A stretch of DNA of 64,000 bases from Obelidium mucronatum (Eukaryota > Chytridiomycota > Chytridiomycetes > Chytridiales > Chytriomycetaceae): contig JAIVFH010000014.1 in assembly GCA_025765595.1 (NCBI GenBank), forward strand, positions 248,001 through 312,000. Direction: 5' to 3'. The stretch's first letter is position 1, and every line of letters starts with the position of its first letter. A model generated the notes under the pieces. It saw only the letters and a list, made by a program, of their open reading frames with translations, had not been told where the DNA came from and made no database searches. Of this stretch, positions 47,446-59,207 are shown in pieces. The translations under genes and the position numbers were made by a program.

Positions 47446-49685
47446 TTGTCAATCAAAGAACATCAAGCAAACGTTCACTTCACCTTACATTCCAGAACAA
47501 AATGGACGCGCTGAGCGTGCAATCCAGACGCTCATGAACAAGGTCTGCACATCCCTCTGTGACTCCAATCTCCCAAAGAGATTTTGGGGCCATGCACTAC
47601 GAGCCGCAGTATATGTCCACAACCGAACTCCTCTCGAAAGCCTTGCAAAGACACCGTACACAGCCTTCACCGGCAAAGTACCAGACATTTCAAGGTTACG
47701 CGTGTGGGGGAGTAGGGCTTATGCGCTAGTACGGGACGCCAAGTGTAAGATCTTCCCTGCAGAATTATTGGTTTTAATCACAATGGAAACGGTAATTATC
47801 TCGTTTACAACAAGGTAAGCAAAACAACCTACGCAGTCGCCACACTGAAATCCATCGAAACCTGAACGACACACAACGACACCCCTGATTCCGATTCAGA
47901 TGAAGGACCTCTAGTAGAAGGACAAATTAATGACAATGACAGTGACAGTCAAGCCGAAAATGAAGAGGAAAGACACATACCTCGTTCTGAGGCCCCAAGC
48001 CCACCTATGGTCACCGGGGCAACGATAGCGTCATATCGCACCCCTGCCTCAAGATCTCCGTCACCCAGTGTTTGTTTTCAAGAAGACGAAGCACAGACAC
48101 CAACTCAGGTGCAACGGACATCTGGCAGTGAAAGAAAGCCGGTTATTAAATATACAGCAGGAATCGCAACGGCTACCTTACGCGCCCTAGCTGCCAAGTT
48201 TCGACCGTATCGACTGACCCAGCTCACTACGATGATGCAATTGCGTCAGAACAAGCCTACAATTGGGTCCATGCTATTAACAACAAATTAGAAGCGTTAG
48301 TTAGAAATGACACATGGACTGAAACAACATTACCTGAGGGACGCAAAGCCATTGGAAGCCAATGGGTTTTCAAGACCAAAAGAGATGCTGCCAGAAACTT
48401 CACCAAGTTTAAAGCACGTCTTGTTGCCCAAGGTTTCACTCAAGTGCCTGGAATGGACTACTATGAGACTTTTGCGCCCGTAGTCAAAATTGCCACAGTA
48501 AAGACACTATTTGCAATTGCCGCCATTAGAAATTACGAAGTTCACGCACTAGATGTAAATAATGCTTACCTTCATGGAGAGTTGGAAGAAGAAATCTACA
48601 TGAAGCTCCTGCAAGGGTACCAGTTGGCCAAGCGCAACTATGTCCTCCGCCTCAAGAAGGGACTTAACGGCTTAAAACAGTCCAACCGTGCGTGGAATGA
48701 GACGTTCAATGACAACCTTATCAGCATCGGTTTCATCCGACTCATACGCGACAAATGCGTTTATAGACTGGACGTCCCAAGCATGGAAGTTTACCTAATG
48801 GCGTATGTCAGCGAATTAGTACTATTTGCAAAAGACAAACACAATCACTTACGCGAAGGAGAAGCTCAAGTCCGTGCTCGACATAAGCAACCTGGGGGAG
48901 CTGCAGGACTGCATTGGTATGAGATTCACTGGCAACAAGAGGTTCATGACAATTTCACTTACCCAGCCAAGATACACCGCCAAGATCCTCGTCTGTTTTG
49001 GAATTACACCAGACAAGAAGACTGTCACCCCTATAATGTTTACCCTAACGCTTAGCAAAGACACCAACACACCACCCTTAAATAATGACACTCACAACTA
49101 TTGCAGCCTTATTGGTACCGTGATGTACTTGGCCATATGGACGCAACCTGACATCCTATATGCAGTAGGGACACTGTCCAGGTACGTATCCAAGCCCCAA
49201 GCAGGACACTGGGATGCAGCAATTAGACTCCTTAAGTACATCGCCAACACGCCCAAATTCGGACTCACCTTCAACGGGACAGTACCAGACGCTGCGACGC
49301 TAGTCGGATATTCAGACTTGGATTGGGCAGGAGACCAAGACACCCGCCATTCTACAACCGGATATTGCTTTAGCAGGAAGTATTGTTTCAGCAAGGAGCA
49401 AACTTCAACCTACCGTTGCTACGTTGTCGATGATGGCAGAATGGGCTGCCGCATTCCAAGCAACCACCGAGGGATTTGGTTGAGACAACTTTTGGGAGAA
49501 ATTTGTGAAGTACAAAATTCCCCAACAGTAATTTACGCGGACAACCAAGGAGCCATCGCAATTAGCAAGAATAATGAGTTGCACCAACGCTCCAAACATA
49601 TGAATGTCAAATACCGCTACGTTAGAGAACAAGTACACGCAGGAAACATCAAGTTGGTCTACATCTCCACAATTTATTATTATTA
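47446..49685 (+). mobile_element. Degenerate Ty1/copia-type retrotransposon pol fragment
   Basis: Fragments in order: the end of integrase (PEQNGRAERAIQTLMNKVC, then HNRTPLESLAKTPYTAFTGK), an acidic/Ser-rich spacer, reverse transcriptase (SQWVFKTKRDAARNFTKFKA, DVNNAYLHGELEEEIYMKL) and RNase H (YSDLDWAGDQDTRHSTTGYC, YADNQGAIAI). The integrase-RT-RNase H order is Ty1/copia. Frame changes occur near 47,860, 48,290, 48,850 and 49,400. The RT active site, normally YVDD, reads AYVSELVLFAK, so both aspartates are lost. gag, protease and the first part of integrase are missing and I saw no LTR pair. It is dead. Confidence 0.88.
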
Positions 49686-49689
49686 ATTT

Positions 49690-50400
49690 CGTTCTGCACG
49701 CGCTCATTTCAAATGAGAAAACTTTATTACTTTTGATTAAATACAAAGACAAGTATAAATTAAGGGATAAGATGAAATAAAAGAAGTAGTGAATTGAATT
49801 CTAAAAACAAGTGACATAGATAATCCTTAATAGAGGAAGATGGCGTTAATGAACTGGACAAAGATGAGGGTTTAAATAAGGGTGCTGAGGCTACAAAGGC
49901 CACAACTGCAAATAAATCAGCTGCTACTGATTTGGTTGTGACTGGAGAATCTGGCAAGGGTCATTTCGGACTTAGTTGCTATCGCAGGTGATTTAATTGT
50001 TGGAGTTTTAGGGATCTCTACAGATGCCTATAATATAGCATCCAACAAGCCGCATCTGTACAATGTACAAACTTACAAACTGTTAAAAGCGCCATTTTGC
50101 CGGTGTGCAACTTCTTGCTCCTAAAAAAGGCTTATCCTATCCCTGAATTGACGCCATACAAAGGCGTCTCCCTTCCAACAGGTTTAATACCCGTATACCG
50201 CCAACTGAGTTGCAATTTTCAATGGAACTGACTCACGGGTACAACTTGTACCAACAACAAAAACGCAAATATGAATGAATGAATGACGAATCAAAGATTG
50301 AGTGGGAAAACTGTGGGTATGCATGTTCAAATTTTTGCAGAGATGTTGGGCGGCCTGTGGAAGACTTAAGTAAAACGAGTTAACTTTAATCTATAACTTT
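49690..50400. other. Transposon-flanking remnant region
   Basis: Between 49,826 and 49,985 the plus strand encodes an acidic-to-basic segment (EEDGVNELDKDEGLNKGAEA, then TKATTANKSA) similar in composition to the frame just left of the copia fragment. No start codon; the rest shows no coding pattern. Confidence 0.3.
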
Positions 50401-50408
50401 GAATGTAA

Positions 50409-50930
50409 ATGCTTACCACATACAGCGGAAGGAAAATCTCCCCTTCACATTCTACAGTTGTGGTAGTGGAACATCAATCTGTAATGCTCTTCCGGCCACA
50501 TTTTTCTGGGAATCATTGGTCGCCGCCTACTATTGCCTTGTTAACTGGACTTCATACGCGTTTTGTGCGGAACATCTTTGTTGCAAACGGCAGACAAACA
50601 ATAACTCAAGACTGTTTGTATCACTGTCTTGATTTCATCAGATTCTACGCATCTCCGGCCCCTAACAAAGGTTTTCTGAGATGTCAAGCAAGAAAGTTTG
50701 CCGCGGCAATTGTGAACAATGAATACCCGGCCAAAGCCAGAAATCCATTTTCCAGACCTCTAGCCAAGGGACAATTTAAAGCACTCTGGATGATCATATT
50801 GAAGAGATGTTGCTCCAGAGAATTGGAAGTTACAATGATGAGACAGACGAGAGCTACGGAAAAAGAACCAAATGCAAGCTTATCAAATGACGTTATTTTT
50901 TGTTTAAATATATCCTTATTACATCCTTGA
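50409..50930 (+). CDS. Hypothetical ORF, transposon-associated
   Basis: A 173-codon open frame without a clear ATG at its start. Contains basic and aromatic segments (HFSGNHWSPPTIALLTGLHT, FIRFYASPAPNKGFLRCQAR, KFAAAIVNNEYPAKARN) that look protein-like but match no family I know. Codon pattern is better than random, yet the context is mobile DNA. It may be an exon of a transposon protein. Confidence 0.3.
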   Translation: MLTTYSGRKISPSHSTVVVVEHQSVMLFRPHFSGNHWSPPTIALLTGLHTRFVRNIFVANGRQTITQDCLYHCLDFIRFYASPAPNKGFLRCQARKFAAAIVNNEYPAKARNPFSRPLAKGQFKALWMIILKRCCSRELEVTMMRQTRATEKEPNASLSNDVIFCLNISLLHP

Positions 50931-52349
50931 ATAAAATTTTAGTACGTTGAGTGATAGAATAGGGTGGCATATTTGCTTAAAAATTTCTATGCACTAATTT
51001 TGTATTGAGAAATTGTATTTATTGCACGATCCCTAAAACTTGACGCATGAAAACTAATGCTGTGGTATCGTTTAAGAAGTATCCATTCAAAAATGAGTCT
51101 TTTTCTGCTCCCCAACTAGCCCCAGCGCACTATTTCTTGCAGACTCCCCCGTCATCCACCTCATCCTCCGCCCACCCTACTTTCAAATTTGCAAATTCTC
51201 CAATCAGAATATTTAGGGCGCATTAGCTTAAACAACATTTTGTGTTCTTAATGGCGGCGGCTCTTTCAGCCTAGATTGTAAACTAATAACACTGATATAT
51301 TGATTGCAAGGAACTTGAGCCAGGGGGTAAACTGATGTGGAATGGTACAGGGAAGTATTCCCATGCAGAAGTATACCCCAAATTCAGGAGTAAAGAAGAA
51401 GAACCCATGCACCATAGGGCATTGTTTGGTATGCAATCCTGTAAGAATGGGAATCATAGTGGTGATTGTCATCTATGTGAACCATGTTCGAATAGATCAG
51501 GGTATGGAAAACCTGCAATACATTTGCCATTTCTTTTCAAAATGCCAAATGCAACTGTTAGCTACATGGATGATAAAGAATGGAGTGCTAACTGATTTCT
51601 TTCTTCTTTAAACCAGCTTGATTCAATTTACCCAATTGGTCCAGTGAATTAATTACAGCGTTTGCAGAGGCTTTGAAATACTGGAAAAGTGACAGCTTCA
51701 CTGCATCATCCACCAAAATACTCTTGGACACCTCCACTAATACGCGTCTTCCAATATCAGACAACGCGGCATCTCCACTGGTTACATACGTGCTCATTCC
51801 TGGATAAAAGATGCCCCGTTGGCCTGACACTTTTATACCGCTGGATACCATCTTAGAAGTTAAAGCATGCCCCTTTCTTTGGCTTCCTCCTTGCACCAAC
51901 TCCCAGGTTCATTCTAATCTTGTTGAATGATAAGTTTGTTCTATCACAAAGGTTTGGTTTGCTTCCTACTGTCAAAAACGTAATGCTCCCGATGAGCCAT
52001 GAACCAACCGCCCATTTTTTCACCAAAAAAACAGGCGGAATAGCACCTTTTTACAACGTGAACTGACCTTTTCTGTCCATTGGTTTTGGATCATAGTTGG
52101 CCTATCTTCCTCGGAGAAGGAAAAGTTTCCAAGCATCCCATTTACTTGCCACTAAGCAATATCCCTCTCGGCTTCAGAAACAAGCCAAAGTCCAAGGTAC
52201 AAGTAGCATTTGTGGAGAAACCTGGCAGAAATTAAGCTGAGTGGAACGCGACAATGATTTTCACAGTTAATTTGTTTGAGACAGGTTCCATTTGTATCAT
52301 GGAGTGCTATACATTTGATACAACGCACAACGCAGTTCCAACAACTGCT
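50931..52349. other. Mobile-DNA remnant region with one coding-like stretch
   Basis: The minus strand has an open frame 51,588-51,899 (QGGSQRKGHALTSKMVSSGI, SILVDDAVKLSLFQYFKASA) with no ATG, perhaps an exon. The plus frame 51,335-51,595 is less convincing. Elsewhere I see no gene or repeat. Confidence 0.3.
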
Positions 52350-54690
52350 GTTGCAATTGGTCCAACATCAAGTCAAGATATATATTGCCTTCACCATTGG
52401 TCTTTATAGGACGCACCATTGAAGTCGCTGGTGGTGGAATTATCTGGGTTTTTCAATGCTTCCAAATATGCATCCATATTGGTAAAAGTGGGTAGGGGTG
52501 GTGTAACACAGACAGGACTATGTTGAACTGACAGATTTATAGTAGAATCAACAAAGGGATTTATAGTGTTGTCATCAGAAGCAGCAGATCAGGCAATAGA
52601 ATCAGCCAGCTCCTTTTCAAAGTCGTACAAATCAGAGGAACCAGCATCTATATCTGGCTCATTCCCACAGTCAATGTGAGGTGATAGTTGGCCATCAGGG
52701 TTGCTTAAAGGGTGTTCTCAAAGAATCCTCTCTTCATCAGTCTCTTCCATAACAACAAAATTCTTCTGATTGCTCCCATAGTAACCACAATTCAGATCTT
52801 CGTGTTGCTTTGCAGCAGCAACTTGCTTTGGACGTCCGGATGATAGAAATTCAGCATAATTGGCGTCCATTTACGACAAGCACCTTCCGAACCAGGTGCT
52901 TGTTACGAACCCAATGCTTACTTTCAGCAGTACCAACCAACCACGCAGTCAATGTAGTTTAGGTCCTTAATTAAGCTCATCACTCTTTTTGGGTGTAGTA
53001 ACAGTTCGGTTCCAGTAGTGTGTCATTGGACATAGACTGTCAATGTCCTCGGAATTCAGTGATGATAATGACATGTTGATGTCAACAAACTCCTCCTCAG
53101 CCTCAGACAATGAATCCGTAGTGTCAGGAAAACAGGCCGTTATCAAAGCAAGATTTGCAAAAACCAGTTCATGGGAAGTTTCAAATAGTTTTCCTTCTGT
53201 CAGGAGCAGATAAGCAGCCATGGTTGAGCAAATTTCCACAGGCTTTGTGAGAGTATACAGGAACTTGTTGATTATTCTGAGGCTCCTCTCCTCATTACAT
53301 ATGTCCGCATCGTCTGGCCGACCAACAACTGAGCTCATTGTTGAAGGTAGTTAACCTTTATTGAATTTGAGACACGTCAACGTTAAGTTTATTACGTCAG
53401 AAATCCAAGTCTACCCAAGCTTCAGTTCCATCTTTGTAACCGCTAACCACTGGAGAACAAGCGAATTAGTAATCAAGACGCGAGGTGGGAAAAGGGGACA
53501 AAATGGAATATAAAAGTGAAACAACCTGAAACGGGGTTTAAAAGGAGGTGTACGTTCTAATAATAAACGATTGATAGTTCCCAGAAATGTATTACAACTC
53601 ACCTCCAGTGCAGAACAAAGGACCCGAAGACGCAGGGTCCGACACTCATTTGAATACAGTCCCACACGCATGATAGCAGATGATTCAAGGGATTGTCGCT
53701 TGAAGGTGTACTTGATGGTATAGGCAGTAGACATTTGAGTAGCAGAATTAATCAAGAACTGCAAATCCATGTTGTCGAGTGAGAGGCAACTTGCAGAGGT
53801 TGTAATATTCAAGGCCTATAGCACAAAACGCTGTAATAATGCAGGTTGATGTATCGATTGCACTCTCAAGCAAGTGTGCCAGTCTAGGAATGAAAAATTG
53901 GCAAATGGTACCATGAGGAGTCCTTGATGTGCATTTGAAGCAAGAGCGTGTATGAGTGGCATGATGGAGCTGAAACTCCAGCAAACACATTGCGAATAAA
54001 GCTAATTCTTTGTCAGACATTTCAAAGTTCTTTGATGGTGGAGCACAGCGAAACTCATCAACAGCAGTTGGTGAAATGTCAATGTTCCACTCCTTGGCAA
54101 ATTGGCGGACTTGTTCCATCATCACGTCTTTGTGACAGAATTCCTTCATGCAATTTTGGCACTTGGATGTGGCACATGTCTTCTTTCCAACTCTTAGTCG
54201 TTGATATGCCTCACCAGGGATGGGGAGCGCCTCAAGAACTCCATCGCAGTCCGGGTAGGGACAAGTGTTTGCAGAGCAAGATAGGGGCTTGCAGACAAAA
54301 CATTGTCTCTAAACTTCAAAAATCTAAATCCAATAAAAACAAAATTATTGGAAATCCAGCAATAACATACAATTGGAAATCAAACAAACCTCTTGGCAAA
54401 TACAGGATCTTAAGATTCTTCCGGAATTTCTCAGACGTTTGAGGCGCCATGTAGAGCAGTTACCATGTGGAAATGTATGTCTCCAGCTTTCTAGGTTTCG
54501 GCTGATGTAGTGACGTAGCGTGGTACACCAAGGAGCCCACCTCCTCTTTTAGGAGCACTGTATTTGAAGTCCCAACCCCAAAAATCCTCCAAAAACACAT
54601 GGAGTACATTCCTTTCATAGTCTGCACATTCAAATGAATTTTTGGATGCCCATTCAGCCCTAGAATTCTTGTTCAGAAAATTTAGGTTGG
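52350..54690 (-). pseudogene. Helitron replication protein, central part (interrupted)
   Basis: Minus-strand reading continues a Helitron Rep protein. From 54,690: NSRAEWASKNSFECADYERN leads to the HUH-type motif GDIHFHMVTALHGAP (about 54,470-54,500; one in-frame TAG lies just before it), then a cysteine cluster (RQCFVCKPLSC, CPYPDCDG, CQNCMKEFC), HHATHTRSCFKCTSRTPHGT, then DNMDLQFLINSATQMSTAYT and DADICNEERSLRIINKFLYT with LTKPVEICSTMAAYLLL, the pattern of the Helitron Rep-to-helicase linker. Downstream to 52,350 an acidic linker (DAGSSDLYDFEKELADS) is open with only a few stops. Frameshifts occur near 53,800 and 53,700. No helicase P-loop was found, so the C-terminal part is lost or elsewhere. 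An intron at 54,309-54,389 is likely. Confidence 0.72.
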
Positions 54691-55945
54691 CAAGGCTGCA
54701 TGCGCGATTTGGGGTCTGATTCGGACCCTATTCGGGGTCCGATTCAGACTCCTAATCGGATCCGAATCGGACTGAGAGTGATTCGGAGCCTATTTGGCCC
54801 CAATTGGGGCTCCAATAGGAATTCTGATTGAAAAAAACGCGTTTTTTCATTGCTCCTAATCGGATTTTTTGCTCCTAATAGGAGCGCTACTAGCGTTTTT
54901 CACTCCTAATAGCAAACCAATTGGACCCATTAGGAGCCCTAATGGGGCCATTAGGAGCCCTAATGGGGCCATTAGGAGCCCTAATGGGGAGTTTTCCACT
55001 GATAAGGACCCTTCGCACCGGTGAACATAAAGCAACCAAGAACAAATATTTACCCAGCTGCACAATGCAGACTATAGCGACTTTACTGCAGAAATCTCTT
55101 CCATTGCAATATAAACTTGAGAATTTTTAACTTAACATAATTATCAAATAAAATTTTTCTCAACTCTGCACTTGCACATATCCCCATTAAAATTTCATGG
55201 CAAATTTTTTTCACATCATCAATTTTTCACCCTGCATGTTTATTAACAATTTTAATACGTGCCTGAGAGAGAAAATTTAAAATTTATCACACAAGCCTAA
55301 CGTTGAATACTTGCCTCACCAGATCATCTTCAAAGCCACTGCCATTTCATTTCTAAACTGCAGTATGTCAACTTATATTAATTCTTGATTGCATGCAAAC
55401 ATAGCTACTTATTTTGTAGTGAATAAATTCCAGTTTGTGCAATCTGAAGCATTAATTCACTTGATTTGAAATCAAAAGGTAGCTCAGTCAAATAGAAATA
55501 ACAATGGAATAATAATGATTTGTAACATATGTGAGACACAAGTTTGTATTACGTCATTCTTAAACCCATTGAGGTGACTGGGCAACAACTTTTGTTCCAT
55601 TTGAGTGAAAATTTTGTCTGGAAATTTCAGGATGAAGGCTCAGAAAATTTTTCTGATGGGCTTCAAACCCTATGTTCACCAAGTTTTTGAGATTTGGAGT
55701 CCCAACGGGGATCCTAGTAGGACCCTAGCCGCGTTTGACTAGCTTTCCGACTAGGACTATCAACGCGCTATTAGAGATGGGCTGAAAAAGCCGTTAGGAG
55801 CTGTAAATCCAATTGGAAGCGCATTTGGAGCTCAATTGTCCGTTTGGAGTGCCGTTAGGCCTAACAGACAGCCCAGTCTGATTTGGACTCCGATTTGGGT
55901 CCGAATTGGGCCCTAGTCGGACTCCCAATCGTTTGAGTGCCGCTC
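54691..55945. mobile_element. Inserted TIR/foldback-like element, copy L
   Basis: About 1.25 kb that interrupts the Helitron ORF. Both ends carry arrays of short palindromic units around ATTCGGACC and CCTAATCGG, and matching termini (CGATTTGGGGTCTGATTCGG left; reverse complement of GACTCCCAATCG right). The right ~660 bp (55,265-55,930) is an inverted copy of 63,295-64,000, roughly nine bases in ten identical by eye. No transposase is encoded, so it is non-autonomous. Exact borders and target-site duplication are not resolved; GTTCAG occurs on both sides (54,674 and 55,958). Confidence 0.65.
54926..54990. repeat. 21-bp palindromic tandem repeat, three units
   Basis: Three perfect units of CCATTAGGAGCCCTAATGGGG, each itself a near-palindrome (CCATTAGG/CCTAATGG), inside the inserted element. 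Flanking diverged units (CTCCTAATAGGAGC, TTGGACCCATTAGG) show a longer decayed array. It could form cruciforms or serve as transposase binding sites. Confidence 0.9.
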
Positions 55946-57928
55946 GCTATAGTACGTGTTCAGTTCACACCACTCTCCATTCACCAGCCCAAAATTGATA
56001 GCAACTGCCCAGCTTTGCGATGTAGCTGGAGATATAGTTATGAACACATTGGGTGCCCAAACGTTTTTGCAGACCAAAAGCGTTGTGAAGCGCTCCTTGG
56101 CGTGACTCATCTGATCCAATAAATGCGCGCAACCCTGGAAGCACCGATTTTTTAACATCCAGCAAACGTTTCACTACCGGGGGTGCCTCAGGCAAAGTCA
56201 AGCCCTGTTTTAAATGATCTTCCATTTTATGAGAGTGATCAAAACACGTTTGAACATCTTCCTTTGTCCAATTTCCATCTGCAATCACTGATTTCTTTAC
56301 ACGCATTGATAGATACTGCTGGGAGAAAGCTTGATTTGTTGCAATGTAGTCATAACAAAGCTCAAGAAACCCCCAATGACGGGCATAGACACCGCCATAA
56401 AGTCTGCAGCAACGGAGAATCCAACGTAAAACACTGAGATGCACGGATCTATCTGCAGCTGGACCTCCTTCACCAAAAGGCATGGCTGAAGGAAAGTACA
56501 TTGGACTATCTTGTAGGTTTCTGGTTTTTGAAATTCTTGTAGATCGAAAAACCGCATAGTCTTCCGTTGGTTCAGTGGTTGGATTGGTCGATGCAGATGA
56601 TGAATGAAACTCGGGCGTTGATGGAGATTGAACATAATGTATTGTGGACTCTTCTGTTGCTGAGGATGTTGTGCCAGTATTATACGAACTGTTTTGCATA
56701 AGACGGCAGAGTTTCTCATTCACAGGAGAATCACTATTTAGTGAGCAATCTGCAAAGACTAAAAAATCCTGTAAGCTACACTGACATATTCCAATAGTTT
56801 GCAATTATTGGAAATAAGATATTCACCTTCCCCAAAACCGGAAACTCTTCGTGCTTCTTGTAGGCAAGATGATGTTCCTCCAAGAATTCCAGTAGGTCCC
56901 AAACGCAGTCTTGGGCCTGGTATCTTGTCTTCTGCTCTGCCATTTCAGCATCCCACAAATGTGAATCGCAATGTGGATCCAATATCTGCAGGAACATGGC
57001 GAAGTACCGGTAGGTTTGCTATTTTTGAGGACATAGTGGTGCAATTTGATCATTTTCCGGTGGTTCTCAGCCGAATTGAATCCAAACAGAGATGACAGAT
57101 AAATTCAGGGTTGCAGCAATGAAACAACGTTTTCAGTGGTGTGGGAAATTTTGCCAAATGTCTCTGGCAGCCGGCCTATCCAGTTTTCATTGGCAATTGC
57201 GTCTGCAGGCATTTTATGTGATTTTGGCTTTGTACTGGAGTAGCAATCCGGACAGATAGCAAGAAAGAGATCATCTTGAGGAACCACCACATGTTGCCCT
57301 GGCATTGTTTCACTAAGTAGTTGGTCATCCCGAAGTCTCACAGGATGGTACAAATTATACGCCAAATAGTAGAAACCATATTGGCTCAAGAAGAGCCCTG
57401 CAAGCTTAGGATCATATCGAGAAACATCGTATTGGGAGATAAGTAGTGGGTCCAGGGAAATTTGCCAAGATGCTTCCACTTGGAGTGAGCGCCTAAAATT
57501 CTTTTGAAATTTTTGAGGAATTTTGGATAAAGTAAAAACTATTCCAAGTAACTTACTAAATATTCTGAGCTGATTTTTTTGTATTGCAAACAACTTTTCA
57601 ACCAATTGCACTCGCATACAACACAACAGTGCTTTGTCATGTTGTCAAATGACAAACAATCCGCACACTTCCTATACAATGTATCAGGCTGGGACTTGAA
57701 TCCAAAATCAAGGCATGCGTCAATCTCTTCAAGCTCACTGACACTGTACACATGCTTGTGGCCTTCAGACAACATGTCATTTTCGTATTTTTGCTGATGT
57801 TGCTTTCGGTCGGCTTCCTTCCTAGCAGTGGCGGCAGCTGGTGTTTGATTTTCACGAAGAGTTCTGACGTGCAATGCTTCTTTTGCTTGATGTGATATTT
57901 TCTCAGCCGCACTCATGTTGGCCGGCAT
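55946..57928 (-). pseudogene. Helitron replication protein, N-terminal part (interrupted)
   Basis: Starts at ATG 57,928 (MPANMSAAEKISHQAKEALH) with a charged helix and a cysteine pair segment (KCADCLSFDNMTKHCCVVCE). Then a DUF6570-like part: ICPDCYSSTKPKSHKMPADA followed by IANENWIGRLPETFGK. After it VWDLLEFLEEHHLAYKKHEE, an intron (56,781-56,826), and the Rep core opening MYFPSAMPFGEGGPAADRSV, GFLELCYDYIATNQAFSQQY and, in a shifted frame, NVFITISPATSQSWAVAINF (the 'PxxFITxNPxD' segment). The order fits fungal Helitron Rep/Hel proteins. Frameshifts near 57,100 and 56,050 break it. The frame meets the inserted element at about 55,945 and resumes at 54,690. Confidence 0.72.
56781..56826 (-). 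other. Intron with TTCCAATAAT inverted repeat
   Basis: 46-nt intron GTGAATATC...TATGTCAG containing TTTCCAATAAT-TGCAAAC-TATTGGAA. The same inverted repeat occurs in the introns at 54,309-54,389, 58,946-59,067 and 59,979-60,087. Confidence 0.7.
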
Positions 57929-57929
57929 T

Positions 57930-59207
57930 TCGTTTTCGGACAGCTGTTGGGGTCATAGAAAGTGTAGCATTCCTGGTTGGTGTTACAAAGGTGCCGGTGT
58001 TTCCAAGAGTAGGAATGGAAAGTGTAGCATTCCCGGTTGGTGTTGCAGAGGTGTTTCCAAGAGTAGGAATGGCATTCCACATTCAGGCGCTTCAGTAGGG
58101 CATTTGCAAATGAATCAGGAAGCCAAACAGCAAATTCGCCATCCTGGGTTTTGAATACCCGCTTTTTGCCTTTGGATTTGCCACGCTTTGGCTTGCCCTT
58201 TTTCTTCCTTTTCCATTATCAGCAGTCTCACTTTCGGAAGGGCTGTTTCGGGTACTGTTGTCTTTGAAAGCAGCACTTTCACTGTCATCTTCACTGACGG
58301 TTTGTTGTGACAGTGACAATTGACTTGTTTTCAGTGTCTCTTGTGCAGTCAGAAGTGGCGTAGCAGTTCCTCCTCGTTTGCGAAAGGCCAACAGGTACTT
58401 TGTTTATCTGGTCAAGATTTCCAATGTTGGTTTTCTTCTTAGATGCCTTTAATGACGAAACATCAGTTGCGTAGAAGTTCAGCCACTTGACAGTTTCCAG
58501 CAGCAGAGAAATTCCGTAGGAGCCCACTTTAGCAGATCGACCTTGCTGACTATCAGGGTATACAAGTTGCAACAGATATCATTGAATTGCCTTTACGTTT
58601 CAGGTTAGCATCTTATGTGGAAACAAAGGGGTCCCATTACCTTGTACAATTTGTCAAAATGAGGTTGTACTTAAGCCCAAGCAAATCAGATGATTTAACC
58701 TCTGCAATTGGTTTCTGAAAAGGTTTGAAAACTTCAAGATCCAGAATTGTCTCCATCTTGTTAAATAATTGTGCAAAATTTTTGAGAATTTGCTTCCAGT
58801 GGTGCCTGTTGACTTCTTTCTTGAAGATGATACGAGCTTCTTCTTTGGTGCTTCCAAAACCGGAGGCGAGGGAAAGGCCTCTTCATGCTGTTCAATGAGG
58901 TATTGGTTCCAGTCTTCGACAGATTTCTCTGTTTCCACACACAGCCTGAAATGTTATGGTGGGTTAGCGTTACACTTCCCATAAAGCAGTATTATTGGAA
59001 ATGTAAACAAAGTAAAAACCCATTGCCAACAATTCCAATAGAATGAAATTATTGGAATGTAACATACCTGTTGAACGCTTGAGAAATGTAGAAACACATC
59101 CGGCCTTGTGCAACCTGCATCCGAGTGACGTTGAGTAGTAGTGACTTGAATGCGGCTGCCATCCCTTTCCTTTCGTCAATCTCGACTGGTAGGCAATGCT
59201 GCATCAT
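57930..59207 (-). CDS. Hypothetical transposon-associated protein (frameshifted), upstream of Helitron ORF
   Basis: Minus-strand exons: MMQHCLPVEIDERKGMAAAF.. to FYISQAFN (59,068-59,207), intron 58,946-59,067, then RLCVETEKSVEDWNQYLIEQ (58,760-58,945), a likely intron, KVGSYGISLLLETVKWLNFY (about 58,400-58,560), an acidic Ser-rich segment, and after a one-base shift near 58,215 (in an A/G run) a basic tract KRKKKGKPKRGKSKGKKRVF and VWLPDSFANALLKRLN. The end has a duplicated CNTNRECYTFHSYSWKH-like unit encoded by a DNA repeat at 57,960-58,080. Its stop overlaps the Helitron ORF start. No family recognised; the basic tract suggests nucleic-acid binding. Confidence 0.4.

Noticed and set aside
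54856..55065. ORF with repeated LGLLMAP units
   Set aside because: Merely the translation of the 21-bp tandem repeat; no start context or homology.
54691..55945. CRISPR-like array
   Set aside because: Units are palindromic, uneven in spacing and lack unique spacers; a eukaryotic transposon end explains them.
57915..58154. Cysteine-rich plus-strand ORF with repeated KCSIPGWC
   Set aside because: The DNA duplication produces repeats in any frame; the minus strand has the better coding context.
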